From positions 1-22,302 of the IMG/VR virus record IMGVR_UViG_3300032242_002651: a stretch of DNA of 22,302 bases, one strand, 5' to 3'. The notes beneath the pieces were generated by a model, which made no database searches, was not told the origin of the DNA, and saw only the letters and a program-made list of their open reading frames with translations. Of the stretch, positions 7,083 to 12,589 are shown piece after piece. A program made the position numbers and the translations under genes. This DNA comes from a virus. The stretch's first letter is position 1, and every line of letters starts with the position of its first letter.

Positions 7083-7621
7083 AGAGAACATTCCTAATAG
7101 CAGATCTCCATTTCGGAGACTCTGATATGGTGAGTATTTTGGATGGTGGAACTCATCCAATGCGCCCATTCAATAGCATAGAAGAACATGACCAAGCAAT
7201 CATAGATAATTGGAATAGGGTAGTAACTCACCCTAGTGACAAAGTCTATGTGCTAGGGGATGTAGCCCAGAAGAAAAAGGATTTAGGAAACTTCAGCAAG
7301 CTCACAGGTAAAAAGATTCTTATAAAAGGGAATCACGATATCTATGAGCTAAAAGAGTACGCAAAGTACTTTAAAGATGTGAGAGCAACGCACAGGCTGG
7401 ATAACGGAATCTTAATGAGCCATATTCCTATTCATCCTGGGACGTTTGGTAAAGCCCATAAGCTTAATGTTCACGGGCACATACACGACAAGAGAGTTTT
7501 AAAAACTTTTAATTATCTCCCATTGGTAGATGAAAAATATTTTTGTGTATCTTGTGAAAGAATAGGATATACTCCCATAAACCTAGAGGAAATATGCAAA
7601 TTAGAGAGATTATCAGAATAA
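7079..7621 (+). CDS. Calcineurin-like phosphoesterase, compact
   Basis: The product has 180 residues, the usual length of a minimal phage or bacterial metallophosphoesterase. All metal-binding motifs are present: IADLHFGD (D9, H11), VLGDVAQ (D61), KGNHDIY (N85, H86, D87), SHIPIHP (H115) and VHGHIHDKR (H134, H136). It likely acts in the cytoplasm on a phosphomonoester or phosphodiester; the substrate cannot be told from sequence. It starts inside the stop of the small cysteine protein (ATGA) and its end overlaps a 25-residue membrane peptide gene. It is much shorter than, and not an obvious copy of, the phosphoesterase at 5163. Confidence 0.9.
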   Translation: MKRTFLIADLHFGDSDMVSILDGGTHPMRPFNSIEEHDQAIIDNWNRVVTHPSDKVYVLGDVAQKKKDLGNFSKLTGKKILIKGNHDIYELKEYAKYFKDVRATHRLDNGILMSHIPIHPGTFGKAHKLNVHGHIHDKRVLKTFNYLPLVDEKYFCVSCERIGYTPINLEEICKLERLSE

Positions 7622-7671
7622 TAGAAATACTTGCACTACTCAGTGCAGGGTATTATATTATCTTCAAATGA
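7594..7671 (+). CDS. Putative 25-residue membrane peptide
   Basis: The frame ATG 7594 to TGA 7669-7671 encodes MQIREIIRIIEILALLSAGY followed by YIIFK, a single hydrophobic helix with a basic start. It overlaps the end of the phosphoesterase by 28 bp and its stop overlaps the next start as ATGA. That coupling on the right and the membrane-peptide character support it. At this length chance cannot be excluded. Confidence 0.4.
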   Translation: MQIREIIRIIEILALLSAGYYIIFK

Positions 7672-7847
7672 AAGATGCTTTCTATATAATTCCTCATATA
7701 GCAGGAATCATTTTATCTCTGGGTTTTATAGGCTTCTTGATCATGATTTCTCCCGGCATAAGAAAAATGCTCAAAAGAAATAGAAAGATAAGAAGAAGAT
7801 TAAAAGGAATCAAGGTAGCGTCCAAAGCTAGGGATTACCAGATATGA
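7668..7847 (+). CDS. Small single-pass membrane protein (59 aa)
   Basis: The product begins MKDAFYIIPHIAGIILSLGF and has one transmembrane helix (about residues 6-28), followed by a strongly basic tail (RKMLKRNRKIRRRLKGIKVA) likely on the cytoplasmic side. Both ends overlap neighbours by ATGA (start at 7668, stop at 7845-7847), making a three-gene coupled run of membrane peptides. Small basic-tailed membrane proteins in phages can act in lysis, superinfection exclusion or host takeover; which applies here cannot be told. Confidence 0.65.
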   Translation: MKDAFYIIPHIAGIILSLGFIGFLIMISPGIRKMLKRNRKIRRRLKGIKVASKARDYQI

Positions 7848-7972
7848 AAGAAACCAGTATAGTTTTTGCAAAACTAATGCTAGTTGTATTTTGTTTTGCA
7901 ACTTTCATAATAGCAATTACACCGCCTATATTGATAGCAGTCCATTGGTATTTTAACCTTTGGGGATTATAG
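7844..7972 (+). CDS. Small membrane protein (42 aa)
   Basis: The product begins MKETSIVFAKLMLVVFCFAT and ends AVHWYFNLWGL. It is almost entirely hydrophobic, with one long or two short helices broken by TPP near residues 27-29. The start overlaps the preceding stop as ATGA. It is the last of three consecutive membrane peptides and is followed after 58 bp by the tRNA cluster. The function is unknown; a membrane-acting accessory protein is the natural reading. Confidence 0.6.
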   Translation: MKETSIVFAKLMLVVFCFATFIIAITPPILIAVHWYFNLWGL

Positions 7973-7977
7973 ATGGG

Positions 7978-8005
7978 TTGACAACTAGAGTACTTGTAGT
8001 AGGTT
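7978..8005 (+). promoter_or_regulatory. Possible promoter before the tRNA cluster
   Basis: TTGACA (7978-7983) is followed after 16 bp by TAGGTT (8000-8005), a weak -10. The -35 context GTTGACAAC and the spacer length match the better promoter at 11590. An imperfect inverted repeat (GAGTA...TACTC) overlaps it, and a 6-bp hairpin (CTAAAA/TTTTAG, 8015-8031) abuts the first tRNA and may direct 5' processing. Confidence 0.35.
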
Positions 8006-8030
8006 ACTCTATAGCTAAAAATTAATTTTA

Positions 8031-8103
8031 GCCTGTGTAGTCCAACGGCAGAGACAAGCGACTTAAAATCGCTACAGTATCGGTTCGAATCCGATCACAG
8101 GTA
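8031..8103 (+). tRNA. tRNA with anticodon UAA (Leu), class I body
   Basis: The acceptor is GCCTGTG/CACAGGT (first pair G-U) and the D-stem is GTC/GAC. The anticodon stem AGCGA/TCGCT is perfect, with loop CTTAAAA giving UAA at 8064-8066. The T-arm is ATCGG/CCGAT around TTCGAAT. The variable loop is only five bases (ACAGT), whereas standard bacterial leucine tRNAs carry a long variable arm. CCA is not encoded. It would read UUA, a common leucine codon here. Confidence 0.88.
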
Positions 8104-8110
8104 TCACCTT

Positions 8111-8186
8111 CCCCTTGTAGCTCAATGGTCAGAGCAGTCGGCTCATAACTGATTGGTTGGGGGTTCGAATCCCTCCGGGGGGACCA
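8111..8186 (+). tRNA. tRNA with anticodon CAU (Met or Ile2)
   Basis: The acceptor CCCCTTG/CGGGGGG pairs with two wobbles. The D-arm is GCTC/GAGC, and the anticodon stem GTCGG/CTGAT frames loop CTCATAA with anticodon CAU. The T-arm is GGGGG/CCCTC around TTCGAAT, and CCA is encoded at 8184-8186. CAU can be elongator Met, or Ile2 reading AUA after lysidine modification; sequence alone does not decide. It lies 7 bp after the Leu tRNA. Confidence 0.9.
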
Positions 8187-8191
8187 TTTTA

Positions 8192-8266
8192 GTTCCCATA
8201 GTGTAGCGGTTAGCACATCTCCCTTTCACGGAGGTAGCAGGGGTTCAAATCCCCTTGGGAATGCCA
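8192..8266 (+). tRNA. tRNA-Glu(UUC)
   Basis: The acceptor is GTTCCCA/TGGGAAT (first pair G-U). The anticodon stem TCTCC/GGAGG has loop CTTTCAC, giving UUC. The T-arm is AGGGG/CCCCT around TTCAAAT. The discriminator is G and CCA is encoded at 8264-8266. It is the third tRNA of the cluster and reads GAA/GAG. Confidence 0.92.
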
Positions 8267-8272
8267 TTTAAT

Positions 8273-8431
8273 ATGAATATAGATATATTGATTAAGAAGT
8301 ACGAAGATAAGCTAAAAGCTAGAAAGAAACTACAACAAACCGGCCACAACGACGTAGTAGAGGGAGTTATTATAACTCTCGAACTAGTAATTGAGGACCT
8401 AAAGAAACTAAAACAAACAAACACACTATGA
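8273..8431 (+). CDS. Small helical hypothetical protein (52 aa)
   Basis: The frame ATG 8273 to TGA 8429-8431 begins MNIDILIKKYEDKLKARKKL and continues with VIITLELVIEDLKKLKQ, so it is almost all amphipathic helix with coiled-coil character. The start lies 6 bp after the tRNA-Glu CCA end. The stop overlaps the next start as ATGA, so it leads a chain of overlapping small genes to 9437. No family is recognised. Confidence 0.65.
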   Translation: MNIDILIKKYEDKLKARKKLQQTGHNDVVEGVIITLELVIEDLKKLKQTNTL

Positions 8432-8655
8432 CATTGAACCAGCGCCTTTTGGCGTTAGAGGCAGTACTGCTTGTGATGGAACACCCTGACATTCCTGTGG
8501 AGATAAGGGACTATTGCAACAAAATTCAGGAGCATCTTGATATCTACTTCGGTGAGAAGTATGCAGATGATCCAATAGATACCATGCTCAAGGATCAGTT
8601 AGCGGCTCTTAAGGAGTTGCTCAAACACCCCCGGATCTTTGGATATGAAAGTTAG
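8428..8655 (+). CDS. Hypothetical protein (75 aa)
   Basis: The product is acidic and helical: MTLNQRLLALEAVLLVMEHP, then IRDYCNKIQEHLDIYFGEKY and a helix near the C-terminus (KDQLAALKELLKHPRIF). No known family is recognised. It is coupled to the preceding gene by ATGA and overlaps the next start by 11 bp. The arrangement and uninterrupted frame make it a convincing gene of unknown role. Confidence 0.65.
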   Translation: MTLNQRLLALEAVLLVMEHPDIPVEIRDYCNKIQEHLDIYFGEKYADDPIDTMLKDQLAALKELLKHPRIFGYES

Positions 8656-8854
8656 CCGAACACTGGACGGAAGGTTGATTCTGGATGGAATACTCCAGAA
8701 TAACCACCGCTCACAAGTAATCATCAGAGAGGCCAGAGGAAAGTATATGTGGACTAGCAGACCACCAACACCAAGCGAGGATAATACTATGCTCGCTAAA
8801 GTGTATAGATTCTTTCCTGTAAGGCACAACAACACACAACCATGTATAAAATGA
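8645..8854 (+). CDS. Hypothetical protein (69 aa)
   Basis: I choose the ATG at 8645; a TTG two codons earlier is possible but unnecessary. The product starts MKVSRTLDGRLILDGIL and looks like a small beta-rich, basic domain (SQVIIREARGKYMWTSRPPT) ending in KVYRFFPVRHNN. No family is recognised. It overlaps both neighbours (11 bp left, 13 bp right), consistent with a compact phage early-gene cluster. Confidence 0.6.
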   Translation: MKVSRTLDGRLILDGILQNNHRSQVIIREARGKYMWTSRPPTPSEDNTMLAKVYRFFPVRHNNTQPCIK

Positions 8855-9009
8855 TTAAAAAAATGAAACTCAAGTGGAGTTTTTTTGCTGTTAACTACAA
8901 ATTAAGGTATGATATCCAAACAGCAGAGTTAAAAATAAAAGCTCTGCAAGAAGTGATATATACAGGAAACGCCCTAATTTACTTAGTTAATAATCCTAAT
9001 GAAGTCTAA
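8842..9009 (+). CDS. Small hypothetical protein (55 aa)
   Basis: The frame ATG 8842 to TAA 9007-9009 begins MYKMIKKMKLKWSFFAVNYK and ends IYLVNNPNEV. A very basic start leads into a mixed helix (YDIQTAELKIKALQEVIYTG). Methionines at positions 4 and 8 are alternative starts. It overlaps the preceding gene by 13 bp and the next by 11 bp. The function is unknown. Confidence 0.55.
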   Translation: MYKMIKKMKLKWSFFAVNYKLRYDIQTAELKIKALQEVIYTGNALIYLVNNPNEV

Positions 9010-9259
9010 GTCTAACCTCACCTCTAAACAAAAAGCAGATCTATATGTAGACTTCTATAAACTGTATAAAACCGGATCACCTAACAGTTCCGGATTAACG
9101 GAACTTGAGCTCAGCAAAAAATGGGATTTGCTCATGGAAGATTTTCTGGAAGATCAGAAAACTTTTCCTGGACGTGAGAGGTTGCGTAGGCTAGGTTTTC
9201 TAATAGAGGAACCTAAAGATGAACGTAAACCAGCTAATAGAAAGCTTGCAAAAATATAG
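8999..9259 (+). CDS. Hypothetical protein (86 aa)
   Basis: The product is charged and helical: MKSKSNLTSKQKADLYVDFY, LTELELSKKWDLLMEDFLED, and a basic end ([11 protein letters not shown]). It resembles small soluble phage early proteins in style, but no family is recognised. It starts within the preceding gene and its last 41 bp overlap the start of the next. A long overlap is unusual in this window, so one of the two ends may be misassigned, although both frames are otherwise convincing. Confidence 0.6.
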   Translation: MKSKSNLTSKQKADLYVDFYKLYKTGSPNSSGLTELELSKKWDLLMEDFLEDQKTFPGRERLRRLGFLIEEPKDERKPANRKLAKI

Positions 9260-9437
9260 TGGGGAAACCCTAGTCCTGGTGGATGGCTACGAGGGAGGCT
9301 TTGATACACCTAGCGAAATAAAAACATTAGATGTAGTAGGACCTAATCCTCATGCCCCTTGGTGGGATGGTAGCTATGAAGCAGCTAAAGATGGTGATGT
9401 TAAAATCACGGGAGTTTACATTCCTAGAGTGAGTTAA
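9219..9437 (+). CDS. Conserved-type small protein with VDGYEGGFD motif
   Basis: The product has 72 residues. The beginning [20 protein letters not shown] followed by [19 protein letters not shown] matches a widespread type of small phage and bacterial protein of unknown function that starts with an -LI--LQK- helix, then a strand with VxGYEGGFDD. The rest is beta-rich and ends [13 protein letters not shown]. This recognition is from memory of the pattern and gives no biochemical role. The stop TAA (9435-9437) directly abuts the first base of tRNA-Ser, so tRNA processing would trim the mRNA right at its stop codon. Confidence 0.7.
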   Translation: MNVNQLIESLQKYSGETLVLVDGYEGGFDTPSEIKTLDVVGPNPHAPWWDGSYEAAKDGDVKITGVYIPRVS

Positions 9438-9525
9438 GGATAGGTGGCAGAGTGGTCTAACGCACTAGTCTTGAAAACTAGAGGGCTGAAAGGCTCCGTG
9501 GGTTCGAATCCTACCCTATCCGCCA
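9438..9525 (+). tRNA. tRNA-Ser(UGA)
   Basis: The acceptor GGATAGG/CCTATCC is perfect. The anticodon stem CTAGT/ACTAG has loop CTTGAAA, giving UGA. A long variable arm (GGGCTGAAAGGCTCC region) is the expected class II feature of serine. The discriminator is G, with encoded CCA at 9523-9525. It starts on the base after the preceding stop codon. Confidence 0.92.
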
Positions 9526-9534
9526 CTTTATAAC

Positions 9535-9610
9535 GCACTCGTAGCTCAGTGGATAGAGCAGGGGTTTTCTAAACCCTTGGTCGCAGGTTCGATCCCTGCC
9601 GGGTGTACCA
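9535..9610 (+). tRNA. tRNA-Arg(UCU)
   Basis: The acceptor is GCACTCG/CGGGTGT and the D-arm GCTC/GAGC. The anticodon stem GGGGT/ACCCT has loop TTTCTAA, giving UCU. The T-arm is GCAGG/CCTGC around TTCGATC, and CCA is encoded at 9608-9610. It reads AGA/AGG, the arginine codons used most in these genes. Confidence 0.92.
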
Positions 9611-9613
9611 TTT

Positions 9614-9685
9614 GGAATCCTAGCTCAATGGTAGAGCAGTACCCTTTTAAGGTATTGGTTCTGGGTTCGAGTCCCAGGGGTTCCA
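9614..9685 (+). tRNA. tRNA-Lys(UUU)
   Basis: The acceptor is GGAATCC/GGGTTCC, with one wobble. The anticodon stem GTACC/GGTAT has loop CTTTTAA, giving UUU. The T-arm is CTGGG/CCCAG around TTCGAGT, and the discriminator is A. CCA is not encoded (CAT follows). It lies 3 bp after tRNA-Arg. Confidence 0.92.
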
Positions 9686-9716
9686 CATTTTAAAACAAAA
9701 GTAACAAAAAAAACAT

Positions 9717-9953
9717 ATGATGATATCAAAACTTAAAACAGAAACAAGAGAGCATTACAGGATTAGAGATATCGAAGATGAGGAGTATACGTTTATCATA
9801 AGGTACGAAACAGGCCGTGAAATACGTAAAACCAAAGAGATATTGATAAATAGTAGCACAGGCAAAAAGATTAAACCTCTTAATGCTCCTCATAAGTTCT
9901 ACAAGATATCCGAGGCAGTAAAAAAATTCATAGACCAAGAACATGCCAACTAG
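9717..9953 (+). CDS. Hypothetical protein (78 aa)
   Basis: The product is basic and begins MMISKLKTETREHYRIRDIE; the second Met (9720) is an equally good start. It has a beta-like segment (EEYTFIIRYETGREIRKTKE) and a C-terminal helix (YKISEAVKKFIDQEHAN). No family is recognised. It lies 31 bp after tRNA-Lys behind an A-rich leader and overlaps the start of uvsE by 11 bp, so it is probably cotranscribed and coupled with it. Confidence 0.6.
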   Translation: MMISKLKTETREHYRIRDIEDEEYTFIIRYETGREIRKTKEILINSSTGKKIKPLNAPHKFYKISEAVKKFIDQEHAN

Positions 9954-10866
9954 ACTAGGCTATTGCTGCATCTCCCTAGGAGAACATAAATCAACCTTTA
10001 AGACTATAACCCTGACTCGTGGATTCGATTTAGGATTGGGATCAGAAGAGTTGAGGGATAAACTTCATGGTATTTGGAAACATAATTTAGAAGAATACCG
10101 TCGTGTATTAACATATAACCTATTATCTAATTTTGGACTATATAGGATTAGTAGTGCTTTATTCCCGCTAGCAGACCACATAAACTTCAAGTACTTATGG
10201 ACAGAATTCATAGGTGAAAAGTATGTAGACACTTGGTATGATAGCAGAAAAATAACAGAGCTATACCTTAGGTTTGGTAGGCTCTGTATGCATCCTGACC
10301 AATTTGTTAGCTTAGGAAGTCCTAGCGAAACAGTAAGGGAAAACTCTATTAATAACCTGGAATTTCACAATGAATTCCTTGAGCTAATAGGTGTGCCCTC
10401 TGGTTATGGTTGTCCCTTGAACATACATCTCAGCAGCGGCAAGGATAATATAAAAAACATGGAGTATTTCATTGGTAGTTTAAGTAAACTATCAAAAAAT
10501 ACCCATGGTAGGCTGGTGTTCGAAACAGAGGACAAAGGATTCTGGACATGGCAAAAGATTCTAGAACACTTTCCTGGTTATCCTATAACCTTGGATTTTC
10601 ACCATAGGAATATAAATAACGAAGGAGAGAGTGTTAAAGAAGCTATAGATAACTGTGTTAGTACATGGGGAACCTTTATACCTATGATGCATATTTCAGA
10701 GGGCAGGGATAAACCATTAGACAGAACGCACAGTGATTTTGTAGAAACACTGCCACCGGAACTATTAGATTACTGTAAAAAGCTGCCGGTTGATCTAGAG
10801 ATAGAAGCAAAGCAAAAAGACCTTGCAGTTTTAGAATTATGGAGTAAATATCATGGAGTAACTTAA
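9943..10866 (+). CDS. uvsE: UV damage endonuclease UvsE/UvdE
   Basis: The product has 307 residues, the normal full length of this TIM-barrel enzyme. UvdE nicks DNA immediately 5' of UV photoproducts, starting an alternative excision repair. Family landmarks appear in order: RLGYCC (4-9), YRISSALFP (67-75), CMHPDQF (115-121, H117), NIHLSSGKDN (160-169, H162), FETEDKG (193-199, E194), LDFHH (217-221), MMHISEG (H250), HSDFVETLP (H263), and DLEIEAKQKDLAVLEL (284-299). The His, Glu and Asp residues expected to bind the metal cluster are present, so it should be active. It follows a small coupled gene. It would let the phage repair its own genome under sunlight or in a damaged host. Confidence 0.95.
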   Translation: MPTRLGYCCISLGEHKSTFKTITLTRGFDLGLGSEELRDKLHGIWKHNLEEYRRVLTYNLLSNFGLYRISSALFPLADHINFKYLWTEFIGEKYVDTWYDSRKITELYLRFGRLCMHPDQFVSLGSPSETVRENSINNLEFHNEFLELIGVPSGYGCPLNIHLSSGKDNIKNMEYFIGSLSKLSKNTHGRLVFETEDKGFWTWQKILEHFPGYPITLDFHHRNINNEGESVKEAIDNCVSTWGTFIPMMHISEGRDKPLDRTHSDFVETLPPELLDYCKKLPVDLEIEAKQKDLAVLELWSKYHGVT

Positions 10867-10870
10867 TGAT

Positions 10871-11209
10871 ATGTACATACCAGCGCAAAACTTCTCTGAG
10901 CAACAAGATCTAGAGGTGTATTGCCCTATCTCAGGCGAGAGATATGTGTGGGTGGATGCTGATAATAGCAGTCAGCTTCCACCGCACCTCTCTCCTGGTG
11001 CAATAGAAAGATTACCTAACAGGTTCTTTCAAAACCCCTTGGTGAGCAGGCACGAGAATCAAATCAGGGTACATTTTGTACCCACAACACCCGAACCTAC
11101 CATGACTAAAAAAGATGACGACGAAGAATTGGTTATAGCTGCAAAAGCAGCAGGAGGATCAGTAGTCCCTGAGGCTATTAAAACCCCAGAACCAGAAAAA
11201 CATGACTAG
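10871..11209 (+). CDS. Hypothetical protein (112 aa)
   Basis: The N-terminal ~70 residues look like a small folded domain: MYIPAQNFSEQQDLEVYCPI, then SGERYVWVDADNSSQLPPHL and ENQIRVHFVPTTPE. The rest is acidic and probably disordered (TKKDDDEELVIAAKAAGGSV ... TPEPEKHD). The single Cys18 rules out a zinc ribbon. It starts 4 bp after uvsE and overlaps the next gene by 8 bp, so it belongs to the same transcript. An internal ATG at residue 78 could give a short acidic product, but nothing favours it. Family unknown. Confidence 0.6.
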   Translation: MYIPAQNFSEQQDLEVYCPISGERYVWVDADNSSQLPPHLSPGAIERLPNRFFQNPLVSRHENQIRVHFVPTTPEPTMTKKDDDEELVIAAKAAGGSVVPEAIKTPEPEKHD

Positions 11210-11456
11210 TATGGAAGTAGCCATAAACGATACAACATTCTGGAAAGTATGGAACACTCTGAGAGACACAGAGCGATTTCTAGCCAACTTGGATGTATCC
11301 GGCATGACTGAAGATGAGTCAGAAGACACAGAACAACTGCTAGCTGATGTTCGTTGGAGAATGAACAACCTAGCTCCACAAATGGAAATACTCAAAGAAA
11401 ATGAAAACAATTGTAAAGAAAGTCTCAACAGAACATATGTATATAGTGAAGATTGA
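11202..11456 (+). CDS. Helical hypothetical protein (84 aa)
   Basis: The product is acidic and helical: MTSMEVAINDTTFWKVWNTL, then a helical pair (EDTEQLLADVRWRMNNLAPQ) and a charged end. No family is recognised. The start overlaps the previous stop by 8 bp; Met4 is an alternative start that would leave no overlap. Its last 56 bp overlap the next gene in another frame, so the C-terminus may be under dual coding constraint if both genes are real. Confidence 0.6.
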   Translation: MTSMEVAINDTTFWKVWNTLRDTERFLANLDVSGMTEDESEDTEQLLADVRWRMNNLAPQMEILKENENNCKESLNRTYVYSED

Positions 11457-11604
11457 AGATTCTCCTATCTATCATTTATGGGTAAGAGAAAACCATCTCA
11501 CGGATATGCCTAGGTATCAGGTTGAGAACGCTGAAACCGGAAAACAGGTGGTGGATAGAGCTGAGTTTGATAGGGTTAAAAATAGTGTGTTGACAACATG
11601 CTAG
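11401..11604 (+). CDS. Small beta-rich hypothetical protein (67 aa)
   Basis: The product begins MKTIVKKVSTEHMYIVKIED and continues with SPIYHLWVRENHLTDMPRY and a basic C-terminal part (DRAEFDRVKNSVLTTC). It looks like a small beta-sheet domain; no family is recognised. Met13 (11437) is an alternative start that would shorten the overlap with the preceding gene. The promoter for the downstream RNA candidate overlaps its last codons (TTGACA at 11590-11595), so this gene ends the uvsE transcript region. Confidence 0.6.
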   Translation: MKTIVKKVSTEHMYIVKIEDSPIYHLWVRENHLTDMPRYQVENAETGKQVVDRAEFDRVKNSVLTTC

Positions 11605-11617
11605 ATTGGATTAGTAT
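11590..11617 (+). promoter_or_regulatory. Predicted sigma70 promoter of the structured RNA
   Basis: A consensus -35 TTGACA (11590-11595), a 16-bp spacer and a -10 TAGTAT (11612-11617). The expected start, about 7 bp downstream, falls at 11623-11625, exactly where the 15-bp terminal stem of the RNA begins. It is the best promoter match found in the window. Confidence 0.65.
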
Positions 11618-11622
11618 GAATT

Positions 11623-11797
11623 TCTCCTACAGTTGTAGCCGTTGCCGCCGCATACGGCGGAACGCGCTCTGACTGCGACGAATTTCCCTGAGAAGAGATT
11701 CTAGGGACAGCGAGTAATCGGGGCACAACAGTTAACGCAGGGAATCTCACCTTGTATCGCTGCTCTGTGATTCCCCCGTAGTTACAACTGTAGGAGA
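11623..11797 (+). ncRNA. Candidate structured RNA with pseudoknot (about 175 nt)
   Basis: The region has no convincing ORF and is much richer in G and C than its surroundings. Ends 11623-11637 and 11783-11797 form a perfect 15-bp helix. Inside are a 6-bp hairpin (CCGCCG/CGGCGG around CATA, 11645-11660, extended by GTT/AAC), a TCCCT/AGGGA hairpin (11685-11689 with 11703-11707), and a hairpin of GGGAAT plus CAC (11740-11750) with GTG plus ATTCCC (11767-11775), bulged by two bases. The last hairpin's loop holds TCGCTG (11757-11762), complementary to CAGCGA (11708-11713), a likely pseudoknot. The alternative pairings TTCCCTG/CAGGGAA and GAGATTC/GAATCTC compete and may allow switching. No T-run follows; the next ATG is 22 bp on, so it could also be a leader. 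No tRNA-like, tmRNA or known ribozyme core is recognised. Confidence 0.7.
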
Positions 11798-11818
11798 TTA
11801 ACCTTAACCCCTAAAAAA

Positions 11819-12130
11819 ATGTTTAACTTATTCCCCAACCTGCTAGCCTTCGATTCTATGAAAGAGTTTTTAAAAGATCAACAGTCTAACTTTAGCTGGA
11901 ACTATTATCCTCCTGCAAACAAAGAGGATGTGTTGAAAGGTGAAGAGCAACAACCACAACAGGAGAAGCTCACCAAAGCCCAGAAAGATATAAAACTCAA
12001 GCTCGCTGCTAGAGTAGCCCAAGGGGAGACTTATGCAGATATTGCCTTGGAGTTAGCAGAAGAGCTGGCAAAGAAAGATCGTAAAATCAAAACCCTAAAC
12101 AATAAAATCACAAACCTCAGATCAAATTAA
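11819..12130 (+). CDS. Coiled-coil hypothetical protein downstream of the structured RNA
   Basis: The product has 103 residues. The N-terminus MFNLFPNLLAFDSMKEFLKD leads to a Pro/Gln/Glu linker (GEEQQPQQEKLTKAQKD) and a long charged C-terminal helix (ELAEELAKKDRKIKTLNNKI) with coiled-coil heptads. No family is recognised. The ATG follows CTAAAAAAA, an A-rich leader without Shine-Dalgarno. It is the first gene after the RNA candidate and may share its promoter, in which case the RNA would be its 5' leader. Confidence 0.65.
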   Translation: MFNLFPNLLAFDSMKEFLKDQQSNFSWNYYPPANKEDVLKGEEQQPQQEKLTKAQKDIKLKLAARVAQGETYADIALELAEELAKKDRKIKTLNNKITNLRSN

Positions 12131-12136
12131 AAGATA

Positions 12137-12505
12137 ATGACATACCCACAGTTTGAAAGAGCGATCTTAAGATTGCAACACATACAGACCAAGTGTCAGA
12201 AGATAAGAGAAACGGGAATAGACATAATAGACTTCACAGATAACTTCTACTTTGTGATAGACACCCTATTAGAATCTATTTTTTCAGAAGCACAAGTTGA
12301 TCTAATCAACTGGTATCTTCTAGAGAGGGATCCTAAACTTGGGTTAATAGCAAAAGATAAAGAAGGTAATGAAATCTGCTATGATATACCTAGTCTTTGG
12401 AAAGAACTAGATAGCCTAGGGTGGAAAAATGAATGTGAAAAAATTATATCTAACACAAGAGATATAGAGTACTACAGAGAAATGGCAGAAAGAGGAGAAA
12501 TCTAA
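12137..12505 (+). CDS. Hypothetical protein (122 aa)
   Basis: The product is soluble and acidic: MTYPQFERAILRLQHIQTKC, then FYFVIDTLLESIFSEAQVDL and INWYLLERDPKLGLIAKDKE. It resembles, in style only, small phage proteins made of two helical hairpins; no family can be named. It starts 6 bp after the coiled-coil gene. The segment AGAGGAG just before its TAA could serve as a Shine-Dalgarno for the overlapping peptide gene that follows. Confidence 0.65.
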   Translation: MTYPQFERAILRLQHIQTKCQKIRETGIDIIDFTDNFYFVIDTLLESIFSEAQVDLINWYLLERDPKLGLIAKDKEGNEICYDIPSLWKELDSLGWKNECEKIISNTRDIEYYREMAERGEI

Positions 12506-12585
12506 TGACACCTGCGAAAAAAACAGCATTAATACTAGTAATCATATATTTGATTTTGGTAGTATATCATCTTCTAAAACAGTAA
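12505..12585 (+). CDS. Putative 26-residue membrane peptide
   Basis: The product starts MTPAKKTALILVIIYLILVV and ends YHLLKQ: one transmembrane helix with a basic start. The start overlaps the previous stop as TAATG, and an AGAGGAG sits 6-7 bp upstream of the ATG, one of the few good Shine-Dalgarno matches here. It is small but well placed. Confidence 0.5.
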   Translation: MTPAKKTALILVIIYLILVVYHLLKQ

Positions 12586-12589
12586 TAAC

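Noticed and set aside
5163-7621. The two phosphoesterases as a recent gene duplication
   Set aside because: Beyond the shared catalytic motifs the lengths, termini and intervening sequence are unrelated.
8028-8216. Minus-strand 62-residue ORF containing RDSNPQPISYEPTALTIELQ
   Set aside because: It is the antisense of the tRNA genes at 8031-8186. This is a well-known spurious protein type produced by translating the reverse complement of tRNAs.
11623-11797. tmRNA, tRNA-like, hammerhead or group I intron identity for the structured RNA
   Set aside because: No T-loop or tRNA-like end, no hammerhead core (CTGATGA...GAAA), and no recognisable intron core or interrupted gene.
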